Shown: piece by piece, positions 17,192-27,114 of the stretch
Position numbering within the stretch: position 1 is the first letter of the stretch
How the letters are laid out: every line of letters begins with the position of its first letter
From: Chitinophagales bacterium
GTDB lineage: Bacteria > Bacteroidota > Bacteroidia > Chitinophagales > Chitinophagaceae
NCBI GenBank assembly: GCA_013298665.1
Contig: JAAFIK010000036.1
Span: 1 to 48,015, forward strand
DNA: 48,015 bases
Direction: 5' to 3'
The notes under the pieces: model-generated
The model's database searches: none
What the model was told of the DNA's origin: nothing
What the model saw: only the letters and a program-made list of their open reading frames with translations
Position numbers and translations under genes: made by a program

Positions 17192-18379
17192 TTACTGATA
17201 AATGATTTCAAAAGAACGCTCCGCATACCCTTCCGGCATTTGTCCGTACAGAATCAAATGCGCTGCAGTGCTGCCAATGGCATCAGCACACATGGCTGAG
17301 TAACCATTGCATCCACCAGCCAGATACAACCCCCGTTGAAGGGTTTCACCAATATATGGGCGCCCATGTGCCGTACGACTGATGATACACTTTTTTGCAT
17401 CATACCCTGTCGCCTGAAGATTCGGCATGAGTTGTACCAGGGCATTGATCAACTTTGACTTAAAGATTGATGTATCCCCATACCGGAACCATTGCTGTAC
17501 CTGTTCCAGGCTGTCAAAGAAAATGTCCCCGGGCATATTGCAACCCATCTTCACATAATAATGACCATCCGGATAAAGCACCGGTTGAATCAGATAAATA
17601 CCTTCCGTATCCCCGTTGTCAATTTCATACAACAATGAGGGCAGGTCTGCTAACCTTTTCGCCTCCCCTGCATCCAATTTTGCGAGCAGCACAACCTCGC
17701 TTTTTGTCTTCAGGTAAATTTGCCGGGGAATCAGGTTATTGCAATTGAGAAAAGAGCCGGTAGCCAGTAAAACCCTGGGGGCAACAAAAGTGTTTCCCGC
17801 TGTAGTCACCATCGTAAATATTCCGTCAATAAAAGAAAGGTTGATTACAGTTTCGCTAAAGATCAAACCGCTATTTTTTTTTAAAATATTCAGTTGTGCT
17901 TCAATCAGTAATCTTGGGTTAATATACCCTGCAGGTGTTGCTTCAAACAAACCTTTGGACGCAGCCGGGAAATCAAAATCACTAAACCGCCTGTTCAATG
18001 CTGCCCCGCTATTAAATGATGTAAATGGCAAGCCCTGCCTGCCCGCAAAATAACCGGCATTCGTCAGGTAATCATCTGTTCCGTAGGGATTAACATATAA
18101 ACAACCAACCGGTTGATGAAAGGAAATACCAGTTTCCGCCTCAATACCCGGATATTGCCGTACGGCATCCGAATTTAGTCTTGTCCATACTTCGTCTTTA
18201 CCGATCAGCCGTTGCACCCTTGCCTGGTCATAGTGCGATGCAAAAACCAGTGCGTCATGATAATCAGCAGGTTCATCCGGACCGATAACAGCAACATTCA
18301 TTTTTGCAGCAGCCAGGTACTTTGCTGCTGCACTCCCGGCCAGTCCTTTACCAATAACGATAATATCAAAATGCTTCAT
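17192..18379 (-). CDS. FAD-dependent oxidoreductase (DAO family)
   Basis: A 395-residue flavoprotein. The N-terminal Rossmann motif is VIGKGLAGSAAAKYL (GxGxxG with G10, G12, G15). The C-terminal FAD-contact strand is GLYLAGGCNGYSAMCADAIG. SRTAHGRPYIGET precedes it, like the pre-C-terminal block of D-amino-acid oxidase/sarcosine oxidase-type enzymes. The substrate cannot be assigned. No signal peptide, so cytoplasmic. No obvious partner gene: the nucleoside transporter upstream on the same strand is 137 bp away. Confidence 0.82.
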   Translation of the reverse strand: MKHFDIIVIGKGLAGSAAAKYLAAAKMNVAVIGPDEPADYHDALVFASHYDQARVQRLIGKDEVWTRLNSDAVRQYPGIEAETGISFHQPVGCLYVNPYGTDDYLTNAGYFAGRQGLPFTSFNSGAALNRRFSDFDFPAASKGLFEATPAGYINPRLLIEAQLNILKKNSGLIFSETVINLSFIDGIFTMVTTAGNTFVAPRVLLATGSFLNCNNLIPRQIYLKTKSEVVLLAKLDAGEAKRLADLPSLLYEIDNGDTEGIYLIQPVLYPDGHYYVKMGCNMPGDIFFDSLEQVQQWFRYGDTSIFKSKLINALVQLMPNLQATGYDAKKCIISRTAHGRPYIGETLQRGLYLAGGCNGYSAMCADAIGSTAAHLILYGQMPEGYAERSFEIIYQ

Positions 18380-18516
18380 ATCATACCATTATCCATAATT
18401 ACCGGAATTGCGGAAGAAGATCAATTGTAAATTCAGTACGGTCTGCTTTTGAAGTGCATTGCAAACTTTCGCTGTATCATCATACAAACATCCTGACCCG
18501 CTCAGAAAAGCAGCGG

Positions 18517-19770
18517 TCAGCTCATCAAAATACCGGCAATAGATGCAGAGAGATAAGAAGCCAGTGTGCCGCAGAGTAGTGCCTTCATACCCAGCCTGGC
18601 CAGGTCGGCTCTTCGTTCAGGAGCCAGTTCACCAATGCCGCCGATCTGCATACCAACCGAACTGAAATTGGCAAAACCACAAATGGCAAAACTTGCGATC
18701 ATAATCCCTTTTTCGGTAACAGGCTTCAGACCATGGTGCGTCATATTATCAAAGGCAACAAATTCGTTGATCGTCAGCTTCTGTCCCATCAAAGTAGCCA
18801 CAGTATTTACATCATCCACCGGTACACCCATACTCCAGGCAAAGGGATAAAAGAGTTTGCCAAACAACCAGTCCAGCGTCAGCGGAAAATTCAGGTGCAT
18901 GGCACCACCGAGTTTGCCCAGCAGAAAATTCACCAGTGCAATCAGGCCAATAAACCCGATCAGCATGGCGATTACATTCACCGATATTTTCATACCATCG
19001 CTCGCACCATGACTCACCGCATCAATAATATTGCGATATGGCGTTTTTACGGCTAATTTCACTTTGCCCATTGTCTGACTTTCTTCTGTTTCAGGCCAAA
19101 CAATCTTACTGATCACCAGGGCACCCGGCGCAGCCATAATACTGGCAGCGAGCAGGTACTCTGCCTTGGCGCCAAAACTCACATACACCACCAGTATACC
19201 ACCCGCAATACAAGCTAAGCTGCCACTCATACTCGCCAGCAGTTCGCTCATCGTCATCGTTCGCAGATAAGGTCTGATCATTACCTGTGCTTCCACCTGC
19301 CCGACAAAGGCACTGGCCACATTACTCAGGGCCTCAGCGCCACTAACCCGCATCACCCAGTTCATGGCTTTTGCTATGATGGATACTAAAAATTGCATCA
19401 CCCCGAAATGATACAGGATGGCCACCAGTACACAAACAAGGATAATCGTGGCCAGTACACTAAAACCAAAGATGAACACACCCGGTGTGCCATAAGCTAC
19501 CGAACCACCCACATGGTTATCTGTCATGAGTCCGCCATATACAAAGGCTGCACCCTCCTTGGCAAAAGCTTCAATATGCGTCATCTGGTTGCCCAGCCAT
19601 TGAAAGATGGAGGTCACAAATTTCACTTTCAGGATCAGCACCGCAAGTATGATCTGCAGCAACAGGCCGCTGCCCACCAACCGGTAATTGATCCGCTTTT
19701 TATTGTTCGACACCAACCAGGCTACCCCGAGGATGAGCAGGATGCCGATGACTCCCTGGAATTGTTGCAT
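18517..19770 (-). CDS. Concentrative nucleoside transporter (CNT, NupC family)
   Basis: A 417-residue inner-membrane symporter importing nucleosides with H+ or Na+. Family blocks are FVGQVEAQVMIRPYL (GQxEA, nucleoside/ion site), MSGSLACIAGGILVVYVSFG, AAPGALVISKIVWPE, NVIAMLIGFIGLIALVN and TICGFANFSSVGMQIGGIG-like text near the C-terminus (AICGFANFSSVGMQIGGIGE). About 8-10 membrane helices are apparent. The start MQQFQGVIG is the natural one. Confidence 0.93.
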   Translation of the reverse strand: MQQFQGVIGILLILGVAWLVSNNKKRINYRLVGSGLLLQIILAVLILKVKFVTSIFQWLGNQMTHIEAFAKEGAAFVYGGLMTDNHVGGSVAYGTPGVFIFGFSVLATIILVCVLVAILYHFGVMQFLVSIIAKAMNWVMRVSGAEALSNVASAFVGQVEAQVMIRPYLRTMTMSELLASMSGSLACIAGGILVVYVSFGAKAEYLLAASIMAAPGALVISKIVWPETEESQTMGKVKLAVKTPYRNIIDAVSHGASDGMKISVNVIAMLIGFIGLIALVNFLLGKLGGAMHLNFPLTLDWLFGKLFYPFAWSMGVPVDDVNTVATLMGQKLTINEFVAFDNMTHHGLKPVTEKGIMIASFAICGFANFSSVGMQIGGIGELAPERRADLARLGMKALLCGTLASYLSASIAGILMS

Positions 19771-19905
19771 AACACGCTTGTATTTGAATGGGGAAGATAA
19801 AACCTTTATCCTGATGAAAAAAAGACTTCCCCTGAATGTTAAAAATTAGTTTATAACCCGCGCATGCCGCCACCCGGGACAACCAAAGCGCTTTCACACA
19901 TCATG

Positions 19906-20415
19906 TTACGGATGGATGAGATACTTCCGGTGAGCAGTATAAAGAATAATAAAGAGGATGGGAAATATGAGAAAAATGACACCGAGCGACTGGTAAGCCG
20001 CAATGCCCGCAAAGATGATGGTGGTAGCAACGGGCAACAGTTCACCAATCAGCCAGAGCAGGTAACCCTGCTTTTTCAATTTGCGCATCTGCATGGCACC
20101 ATAGGCACAGAGTGCAACAGCCACAAGCGACAGGATAAGTATGGGTATCTTGTTCTCCACCATCTTCTGCATAAGCACCATGCGATCCTCACTGAAAAAG
20201 GAGCGTATAAATCCGGGACCTTCACCAAACTTAGCCCGGCTTTCAACCATCTGGTCAAGGTTCTTTTGCGCATTCACAAACCCGAATACGGACATCACCC
20301 CCTGGATGGCACAGGCAATAAGCGTAAGGATGGTGAGGATATTGATACCAGAGGGCAGCAGTGGCTTACCGCCTTCATCAAAAGGCGAGGCAGTATCGGT
20401 GGCGTTGTTGGACAT
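19906..20415 (-). CDS. Hypothetical four-helix membrane protein
   Basis: A 169-residue protein with an N-terminal cytosolic-looking stretch (PFDEGGKPLLPSGINILTIL), a helix about 25-47, an amphipathic middle (FGEGPGFIRSFFSEDRMVLM), and three more helices (about 88-110, 119-137, 140-158). I do not recognise a characterised family. The PLLPSGINILTIL opening resembles conserved Chitinophagaceae membrane proteins of unknown role (recall, not checked). It lies upstream of the CNT gene on the same strand, 135 bp apart. Confidence 0.75.
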   Translation of the reverse strand: MSNNATDTASPFDEGGKPLLPSGINILTILTLIACAIQGVMSVFGFVNAQKNLDQMVESRAKFGEGPGFIRSFFSEDRMVLMQKMVENKIPILILSLVAVALCAYGAMQMRKLKKQGYLLWLIGELLPVATTIIFAGIAAYQSLGVIFLIFPILFIILYTAHRKYLIHP

Positions 20416-20508
20416 AACAATAGTTTTAGTACCGCCAAATTAAGTGCTTATATGGCAAAATCAAAATATTTTCTTTAGCATGTACAGTTATACCTTTACC
20501 CCCTAAGC

Positions 20509-21192
20509 ATGACCCCGCATCGTTTTACCATACACAACCAAACCCTCTGGCTCAGCCCCGAACGCTGCCTGTTCTGGGAAGAAGCGGCTACACTGGTAAT
20601 TTCAGACGCACACCTTGGCAAAAGCGGACATTTCCGGAAATCAGGTATCGCCATTCCCCAGGGGCCATTTAAAGAAGATATGCAACGGATGGTTGCCCAG
20701 GTACAATTTTTCAAACCCCGGCAAATACTTTTTACCGGCGACCTTTTCCATAGCCGCGACAACAGCGAACACCAGCTTTTTGCCAAATGGCGGCAGGATT
20801 TTCCGGCACTGGATATGCTGCTGGTCAAAGGCAATCACGACATATTGGAAAAGGAATGGTATGCGCAATGCGGTATAAACATCGTTGATACACAATACAT
20901 ACAGGAAGGGTTTTCTTTTGTACACGACATCAATGATCACCAGTCTGTCCATCCGCAGCAGTATGTTTTCAGCGGACATATTCACCCCGGCGTCATCCTG
21001 AACGGACATGGCCGGCAATCACTCCGGCTGCCCTGTTTTTACTTTGGCAGGCAATACGCCGTACTGCCCGCTTTCGGGCGCTTTACGGGTATTCACCTGG
21101 TACAACCCGGCCCTGCAGAAACCATTTTCGCCATCCTGCCCGCCAATACCCGGCGCAGGGAATCTGCCACACTCCTGCCCTTTACCAGCTAA
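20509..21192 (+). CDS. pdeM: Metallophosphoesterase, PdeM-like (ligase-associated DNA damage response endonuclease)
   Basis: A 227-residue calcineurin-like phosphoesterase. Metal-site motifs are SDAHLGK (Asp33, His35), GDLFHS (77-82), GNHD (108-111), VHD (His139) and GHIHPG (156-161). The size and the LWLSPERCLFWEEAATLVIS opening fit PdeM, normally grouped with an Lhr-like helicase and ATP-dependent ligase. Neither is present here, so the name comes from family resemblance only. The stop overlaps the stop of the convergent permease gene by 4 bp (ctaa). Confidence 0.85.
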   Translation: MTPHRFTIHNQTLWLSPERCLFWEEAATLVISDAHLGKSGHFRKSGIAIPQGPFKEDMQRMVAQVQFFKPRQILFTGDLFHSRDNSEHQLFAKWRQDFPALDMLLVKGNHDILEKEWYAQCGINIVDTQYIQEGFSFVHDINDHQSVHPQQYVFSGHIHPGVILNGHGRQSLRLPCFYFGRQYAVLPAFGRFTGIHLVQPGPAETIFAILPANTRRRESATLLPFTS

Positions 21193-22634
21193 ACAGGCCT
21201 GTTGCGCAACGATGACCGTTGCCTGTACCTGAACCAGAGATAAAAAGGGATACCTGTAGCCGTAAGGGCAATACCAAATACTGCATTAATGAGGTGTGTC
21301 TTACCAAGCCGGTAAGCTTCAATATCATTATAGAGCGTTATCGTAAGGTAAAAAGCGCTGCACAACAATGCAATGATGGGAACAAAAGGATAGCCCCATA
21401 CTGTATAGGGGCGTGGTGTATCAGGCATCTTCCGGCGCAGGATGAATACGCCGGCTACCAGGAGCAGGTTGAACAGCCAGGTCACAAAAATGTACATATC
21501 TGCGAGGATATAAAAGGAACCGCTGAATACCATCACCACCATCCATGCTAAATGCAGCAACATCGCATTACCCGGGGTTTGAAACCGGGGATGGATAGTG
21601 CCGGCAAATGCAAAAAACTCCCCTGCCCTGGCCATCGCAAAAGTCATACGCGGTGGTGCAAGGATGCTGGCATTGGTAACCCCCAGTACAGACAGGCAGA
21701 TCAGCAGCGCAATGATACCACCGCCGGTTTTCCCAAATGCCTTTTCAGCAGCAGAAGCGGCAACCAGCGGACTCCGGGCCATTTCATCCACCGAAAGCAG
21801 GTCAATCATGGCAATGCTGATGAGCAGGTAAACAGCAATACAGGTAAACAAACCTACAAAAAGACTACGCGGGATATTGCGTTGGGGTGAACGGATTTCC
21901 CCGGCAATATTGATCATCGTTCCCCAGCCATCATAGGCCTGCAAGGCGCCATTACAGGCAGCTACAATAGCAGCCACCAACGCAAAACCTGCGGGATGAA
22001 CACCCCCGGCCGTAGCGGTAAAGTGCTGTACACTACCGGCATCAGAAAAAAACATACCCCCGATGAGCAGGAAGATTGCCAATACTTTTGAAGCCGTAAA
22101 TACCACCTGCAAAGCGCCCGCACGACGGGTGCTCCGGTAACTAACGGCGGTAAGGATCACCAGCAGCAGGATGGTGACTGATTTCACACCGATATTTTCC
22201 AGCGGAAAGATATCCCCGATAAACGGCAGGTGCAGCACAACAGCATGTTCAACCACCAGGCTGAACTTTGGCAATACAAAGAAATACTCCATGTACTGGG
22301 CACAGATAAAAGCAATACCTGCTGTACCCGCTGTATTGATAACCGCGAAATTGGCCCATCCGTAGAGGTAAGCCCAGAACCGGCCATACATGCTGCGCAT
22401 AAAATAATACTGCCCCCCCGTTTCTGGCAGCATTGCACCCGCTTCCGCATTCACCATCGCTACAAAAAGGGTAAGTACACCACCAATAACCCACACGAAC
22501 AGGAGCAGCCAGGGATTGCCCAGCAGCGCAGCCATTTCAGCCGGCCGGATAAATATACCCGAGCCGATCACCGAGCCAATCACTAATGAAGTGGCGGTAT
22601 ACAAGCCAATGGTTCTTTTAAATTCTGGTGCCAT
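21189..22634 (-). CDS. APC superfamily amino acid permease
   Basis: A 481-residue membrane transporter with about 12 helices. Helix 1 carries the unwound substrate motif VIGSVIGSGIFIRP. LPETGGQYYFMRSMYG (helix 3) and YDGWGTMINIAGEIRSPQRN (helix 6 region) are typical of L-type amino acid transporters and exchangers. The substrate is not defined. The stop codon shares bases with the pdeM stop on the other strand. Confidence 0.92.
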   Translation of the reverse strand: MAPEFKRTIGLYTATSLVIGSVIGSGIFIRPAEMAALLGNPWLLLFVWVIGGVLTLFVAMVNAEAGAMLPETGGQYYFMRSMYGRFWAYLYGWANFAVINTAGTAGIAFICAQYMEYFFVLPKFSLVVEHAVVLHLPFIGDIFPLENIGVKSVTILLLVILTAVSYRSTRRAGALQVVFTASKVLAIFLLIGGMFFSDAGSVQHFTATAGGVHPAGFALVAAIVAACNGALQAYDGWGTMINIAGEIRSPQRNIPRSLFVGLFTCIAVYLLISIAMIDLLSVDEMARSPLVAASAAEKAFGKTGGGIIALLICLSVLGVTNASILAPPRMTFAMARAGEFFAFAGTIHPRFQTPGNAMLLHLAWMVVMVFSGSFYILADMYIFVTWLFNLLLVAGVFILRRKMPDTPRPYTVWGYPFVPIIALLCSAFYLTITLYNDIEAYRLGKTHLINAVFGIALTATGIPFYLWFRYRQRSSLRNRPV

Positions 22635-22872
22635 AAAACGGGAAGATAATAAATAAGTAAACAGTAAGATATAAGATGACGGATACAGGATACAAGATGT
22701 GAGAAAAGATCATCTCCATTACCTGCGCCGAAGTGCTGCATACACCCTCTCCTGCTGATCACATCCCGCATCTGTAAAATACCAGCAGGAAAAGAAGTAG
22801 CAGGTATCAGGACGCCCCCCTGTGTCTCCGTCCCGCATCTCATATCCCCCATCTTATAGCTTACATAAAAAA

Positions 22873-22895
22873 GCCGTTCCGGAAAACGGAACGGC
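22873..22895 (-). terminator. Intrinsic terminator of the metalloprotease gene
   Basis: The 9-bp stem GCCGTTCCG / CGGAACGGC has a 5-nt loop. Read on the minus strand it is followed by a run of six T residues (22867-22872), a standard rho-independent terminator about 30 bp after the stop codon at 22924. Confidence 0.85.
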
Positions 22896-22923
22896 CTTAA
22901 AGGTTTATTTGATGCGGTATTGA

Positions 22924-25900
22924 TTATTCTTTCACTACCTTATCCTGTTTAACCACCTGACCTTTCTGGTCGGTCACGGTTACTAAGTAAACACCTTTAC
23001 TCAACTTTTCAGTACTGAGGCGTACGGCGCCATTCGCCTGTTTGCTCAGTACCCTTTTACCATACATATCGAATACATTAACCGTCATGGCATCACCATT
23101 GGTATTTACATTCAATTCGTTGGTAACAGGGTTGGGGTAAATACTGATCACACCCGGTTGTGGTTCTGCCAGGCGGGATGCTGTACCCAATGCAACACGG
23201 AGCGTATAGCAATTAGTGGCATTATTCGCATTCTGATAGCCATACACCCTTACAAAATAAGTACCCGCAGTATACGTACGGCTGATGCTTTCGCTCGTAG
23301 TACCACCATTTTGTGAAATGGCCAGTTGCGAAGTACCATTGCTGCTGTACAAACGCACATCATAATCCGCCGGCAAAGTACTCAGCGTAATAGTAGCCGT
23401 ACCACCCGTGGTAATGACAAACTTGTAATAGTCATTATCACCTGAAGGATTGATCAATCCTTTGATATCTGTATTGAAAGGAATCGTTGCTGCACCACCG
23501 GATGTACCATTGGTGGAAACATCATAGATGCCCGGACATGTACTCACCGCTGCCGTAGTAAACTGGGCCGCAGCATCAGCACTTGTACCCGATGCGCAGG
23601 TTGCCCGTACACGCCAGTCGTAAGTGGTGGTAGCTGCAAGACCGGTGATATTTACAGAAGTAGCTGTAGTAGATGCCGTTGCTGTTGTCCATGTTGACGC
23701 CGCAGTCGTTTTGTATTCCACAGCATAGCTGGTGGCACCACTTACCGCTGCCCAGCTTACTGTTGCACTGCTGCTGGTGATGGCAGAAGAAGACAAGCCT
23801 GTGGGCGTACCACAAGGCGCCGTAGTGGTAAATTGTGCAGCCACGTAATTACCTGATCCGCCAGAGCAGGCAGAACGTACACGCCAGTCATAAACCGTAC
23901 CCTGCGTTAAGCCGGAAAGATCAACGGAAGTGGCTGTAGTACCCGTTGCCGCATTGATCCAGGTAGCACTGGCAGAAGTTTTGTAATCCACGTCATAACT
24001 TACTGCACCGCTTACCGCAGCCCAGCTTACCGTAGCCGAAGTATTGGTAATGGCAGAAGCCGCCAGACCCGTTGCATCACCGCAAGCCGGTGGTGTACCG
24101 CCAATGGTGAAATTAACATTAGAAATATCAAAGAAGATATTACCAACCGCTTCAATTTTCACACGGCATTGTGTTGAACTGACATTCGGTACCGTGATGA
24201 TCTCTGTACCATCATTGGGTGTACTCGCAGCCAGTACCGTGGGGAAGGTTAAACCACCGTCTGTTGAGAGCGATAGCTTAACATTTGCACAGTTTACCGG
24301 TGCCGCATTGGTACCGTTAACACTCCAGGTTACCGTTTGTGAAGTGCTTACATTCCAGCTTACCGCAGTATTCGGTGCCGTAACCGCAAACGGACCGGCA
24401 GCAGAAGAAATGGTAAGTACCATATCATCGCTGTTGTTGTTGCCACCACCAGGATGGTTATCCCTTACAGTAAAACGGAAATTCAGTGTCCGGGCTACTG
24501 AAGGCAGTACTTCCCACCTGTTGGCATTGGTGCCATTCAGGATAGAATTGATTTCAGGAAAAGTTCTGCTGCCATTGGTCAGCGGCAGGTAAGAACGGAA
24601 CTGCGGACCGGCAGTAGCCGTAGCACTGGGCACGGTGGAAAAGCCCGTAGCCCTTGAGTCAATCTGCTCCCAGCAATAATTGAGTGCATCACTTACATCT
24701 GCATCAGAACCCGTACCCGTAAGGGTAAAAGGCGTAGACCTTGGAATGGTGAAATCGGCTCCCGCAGCAGCCGTTGGCGTAGCATTACCCGTAAGGGTGG
24801 TTACCGCACAGCCACCACTGGCAGACTTGATATAGTTGGTAATCTGCTCAATGCTTTTACTGTGAAAATAGTCATCGCTATGGGGTTGCACATCAGTAGT
24901 GGCACCCGTAATACCGGCATAACCCATGATGGTGGTACCACTGCCGGGTTCAGCCTGTACACCCGTGCCTTCACTTGAGCCGGCATACGTATGCGTATGA
25001 TTGGCACCAAACTGGTGACCCATTTCGTGCGTAAGAAAGTCCACCACAAAAAAGTCGCTCGCAAAATCGTAGTAAGCCGTCCAGCCGCTACCTTTTGAAC
25101 CTGCGGTACATACACAACCGATACAGCCCGCATTACCATTACCCGGAAAGGCCTGGAAAGTAATCGCGTGTCCAACGTCATAATTGGCAGAACCGATAAC
25201 GCCATCGCAGGTAGTCTGCGTTTGTGAATTCCAGCTACCGGAAGTAGTAAACGGATCACTGGAAGCTGTCAGGTAAATGACAGCATCATTATTGGCAACC
25301 AGTACTACCCGTACACCAAAATCCCTTTCATAAATACCATTGGTACGCGTAACGGCATTGTTCATTGCCGCCAGCACTTTTGCCTTACGCTCGGCATCAG
25401 TTGTTTCAGTACCATTGAGCCAGAACTGTGAGTATTCACCACTTGCACAAAGCGCAAGGCGGTAAGTACGCAAACGCGCATCGTTGGCATTGCGCAATAC
25501 CTCTCCCGAAGCAGGGCTGGTATTGCGTGCAAGCGACACATCCGTAAGACACTGGAATTTCTCCGGACGGTCAGTCAGATCCTTCCGTGAAACGGCCATG
25601 TAATAATTGTCTTTCAGCTTGTCGATGTACATCGTGCTGCGCCTGGCAGACAGCAACATGCCTGAAAAACCGAGAGGGCTGTAACTGAAACGGATCGTGT
25701 TTGCGGGATCGCTTACACTTACTCCTGCATAGGCATGAATGCCGGGGTAGCGGGCGGCCAATGCCGGATCCATTACCGGGGCATCAACCACACGGTACTG
25801 TTCCAGTTGTCCATCCGCATTGGGAACCGTAATGATAAAGGCAGACTGCCCTACCGCTACGTTTTTTTCTGAGGGAGCTGCAGTCATCGCAGCTTTAAAG

Positions 25901-26070
25901 GCTTGCTCATCAAGCGTAAACAGCTTGTAGGCAGAGGGTTGCTGGCGGCCGCCAAATAGATTGCCATTTGTCGGCCCAGAATTGGTTTTACTCCAGAAGT
26001 TCTTGTCTTGCGCGTACAGCGAAGATTGCAACAGCAGCAAAACAACGAAAGCTTTTAGAAGTTTGGTCAT
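22924..26070 (-). CDS. Secreted M12-type zinc metalloprotease with FN3 pair, pre-peptidase domain and T9SS sorting domain
   Basis: The 1048-residue protein has: a signal peptide (MTKLLKAFVVLLLLQSSLYA); a propeptide-like region; a reprolysin-like zincin domain with HEMGHQFGANH at 348-358 (HExxHxxGxxH) and Met-turn TIMGYAG; a beta-rich region with NNSDDMVLTI; two fibronectin III domains of near-identical text (SATVSWAAVSGAVSYDVDYK and SATVSWAAVSGATSYAVEYK); a bacterial pre-peptidase C-terminal domain (NDYYKFVITTGGTATITL); and a T9SS type A C-terminal domain (ISIYPNPVTNELNV ending VVKQDKVVKE). It should be exported by Sec, moved across the outer membrane by the type IX system and released or attached. 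Single gene with its own terminator. Confidence 0.93.
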   Translation of the reverse strand: MTKLLKAFVVLLLLQSSLYAQDKNFWSKTNSGPTNGNLFGGRQQPSAYKLFTLDEQAFKAAMTAAPSEKNVAVGQSAFIITVPNADGQLEQYRVVDAPVMDPALAARYPGIHAYAGVSVSDPANTIRFSYSPLGFSGMLLSARRSTMYIDKLKDNYYMAVSRKDLTDRPEKFQCLTDVSLARNTSPASGEVLRNANDARLRTYRLALCASGEYSQFWLNGTETTDAERKAKVLAAMNNAVTRTNGIYERDFGVRVVLVANNDAVIYLTASSDPFTTSGSWNSQTQTTCDGVIGSANYDVGHAITFQAFPGNGNAGCIGCVCTAGSKGSGWTAYYDFASDFFVVDFLTHEMGHQFGANHTHTYAGSSEGTGVQAEPGSGTTIMGYAGITGATTDVQPHSDDYFHSKSIEQITNYIKSASGGCAVTTLTGNATPTAAAGADFTIPRSTPFTLTGTGSDADVSDALNYCWEQIDSRATGFSTVPSATATAGPQFRSYLPLTNGSRTFPEINSILNGTNANRWEVLPSVARTLNFRFTVRDNHPGGGNNNSDDMVLTISSAAGPFAVTAPNTAVSWNVSTSQTVTWSVNGTNAAPVNCANVKLSLSTDGGLTFPTVLAASTPNDGTEIITVPNVSSTQCRVKIEAVGNIFFDISNVNFTIGGTPPACGDATGLAASAITNTSATVSWAAVSGAVSYDVDYKTSASATWINAATGTTATSVDLSGLTQGTVYDWRVRSACSGGSGNYVAAQFTTTAPCGTPTGLSSSAITSSSATVSWAAVSGATSYAVEYKTTAASTWTTATASTTATSVNITGLAATTTYDWRVRATCASGTSADAAAQFTTAAVSTCPGIYDVSTNGTSGGAATIPFNTDIKGLINPSGDNDYYKFVITTGGTATITLSTLPADYDVRLYSSNGTSQLAISQNGGTTSESISRTYTAGTYFVRVYGYQNANNATNCYTLRVALGTASRLAEPQPGVISIYPNPVTNELNVNTNGDAMTVNVFDMYGKRVLSKQANGAVRLSTEKLSKGVYLVTVTDQKGQVVKQDKVVKE

Positions 26071-26345
26071 GATATATGTTTTTGGTTAAAAAGAAACCGA
26101 AAGTATGCGATTAGCCTAACACACACAATAGTAAAACTACGATACGGCAACGTTTTAGCCGTTTTTTTTTTGCAACAATATTGCACAGAAGCTACTTATC
26201 CACATCATTTCCCCTTTACCTGTTTACCGGTAGCATCACGGAGAAGTTTTGCACACCAGATCCCGGCAAACAAAACACAGTTGTTTAACCATCCCCGCAC
26301 CGTAGATTTCCTATGGAGTAGGCCGGGTTTCATTAACTTGCACCC

Positions 26346-27002
26346 ATGTTTACACGCAGTCTGGCACTCGTCAAAAAAGACATACTACTCGAATGGCGGC
26401 AGCAGCATACCCTCTATGGTATCCTGCTCTACATCACCGCTACCATTTTCGTGCTGTTCCTCACCGTAAGCGAACCCGAAGCCAGCACCTGGAACGGCCT
26501 GTTCTGGGTCATACAGTTATTTGTTTGTGTCAATGCAGTAGCAAAAAGTTTCTTGCAGGAAGGCAGCGGCAGGATGCTGTACTATTATACCATCGTCACT
26601 CCCACCGAGTTCATCCTTTCCAAACTGGTGTATAATGTATTACTGATGCTCGTGATGAGCTTACTGAGCCTGCTCCTGTTTACCATCTTTCTAAGCAACC
26701 CGCTCAACGATACACTGCTGTTTGCAGGGATCGTGGTACTCGGGGGCACCGGTATCAGCATGGTCTTTACGGTTCTTGCAGCAATCGCTGCAAAAGCCCG
26801 CCAGAATGCCGCACTCATTGCCATCATGGGTTTCCCCATCATTTTACCACAATTGCTATTGCTCATCCGCCTCAGCAAACTCGCCTTTGCAGAAGTATTC
26901 CGCCCGGGCGCTGCAGCCGAACTCGTTGGCCTCGTTGCCGGACTTGATGTACTCATCGTACTGATGGCACTGGTATTATTTCCGTATTTGTGGAAAGAGT
27001 GA
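26346..27002 (+). CDS. ccmB: Haem exporter membrane protein CcmB
   Basis: A 218-residue six-helix permease of the CcmB family, part of the ABC exporter in cytochrome c maturation. Family text: ALVKKDILLEWRQQHTLYGI, EGSGRMLYYYTIVTPTEFIL, GTGISMVFTVLAAIAAKARQ, MGFPIILPQLLLLIRLSK. The next gene is convergent, so the usual ccmC/ccsA neighbours are absent. The start is at the ATG 10 bp after a weak TTAACTTG -7-like box. Confidence 0.9.
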   Translation: MFTRSLALVKKDILLEWRQQHTLYGILLYITATIFVLFLTVSEPEASTWNGLFWVIQLFVCVNAVAKSFLQEGSGRMLYYYTIVTPTEFILSKLVYNVLLMLVMSLLSLLLFTIFLSNPLNDTLLFAGIVVLGGTGISMVFTVLAAIAAKARQNAALIAIMGFPIILPQLLLLIRLSKLAFAEVFRPGAAAELVGLVAGLDVLIVLMALVLFPYLWKE

Positions 27003-27114
27003 GGAGCAGCAACGTGTATCCTGCACCGGGTAAAAACAGGGGGCATGATAGCCGGGGTCTTTTACAACACAAAACCGCTAAGTCTGCATAGTACCCGGTA
27101 CTAAGTACTGAATC

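Noticed and set aside
22635..22872. Possible RNA gene or decayed gene upstream of the permease
   Set aside because: Only short imperfect repeats (CCCGCATCT twice) are visible; no stable fold or remnant of a known protein could be supported.
26196..26204. Perfect DnaA box TTATCCACA, considered as part of an origin
   Set aside because: It is a single box with no cluster, no dnaA/dnaN neighbourhood and no AT-rich unwinding element; one 9-mer in 48 kb is expected by chance.
26071..26345. Small gene between the metalloprotease and ccmB (a 99-codon frame from 26170)
   Set aside because: The frame runs into ccmB out of phase, its composition is not protein-like, and it lacks start signals. The region looks like a divergent promoter area.
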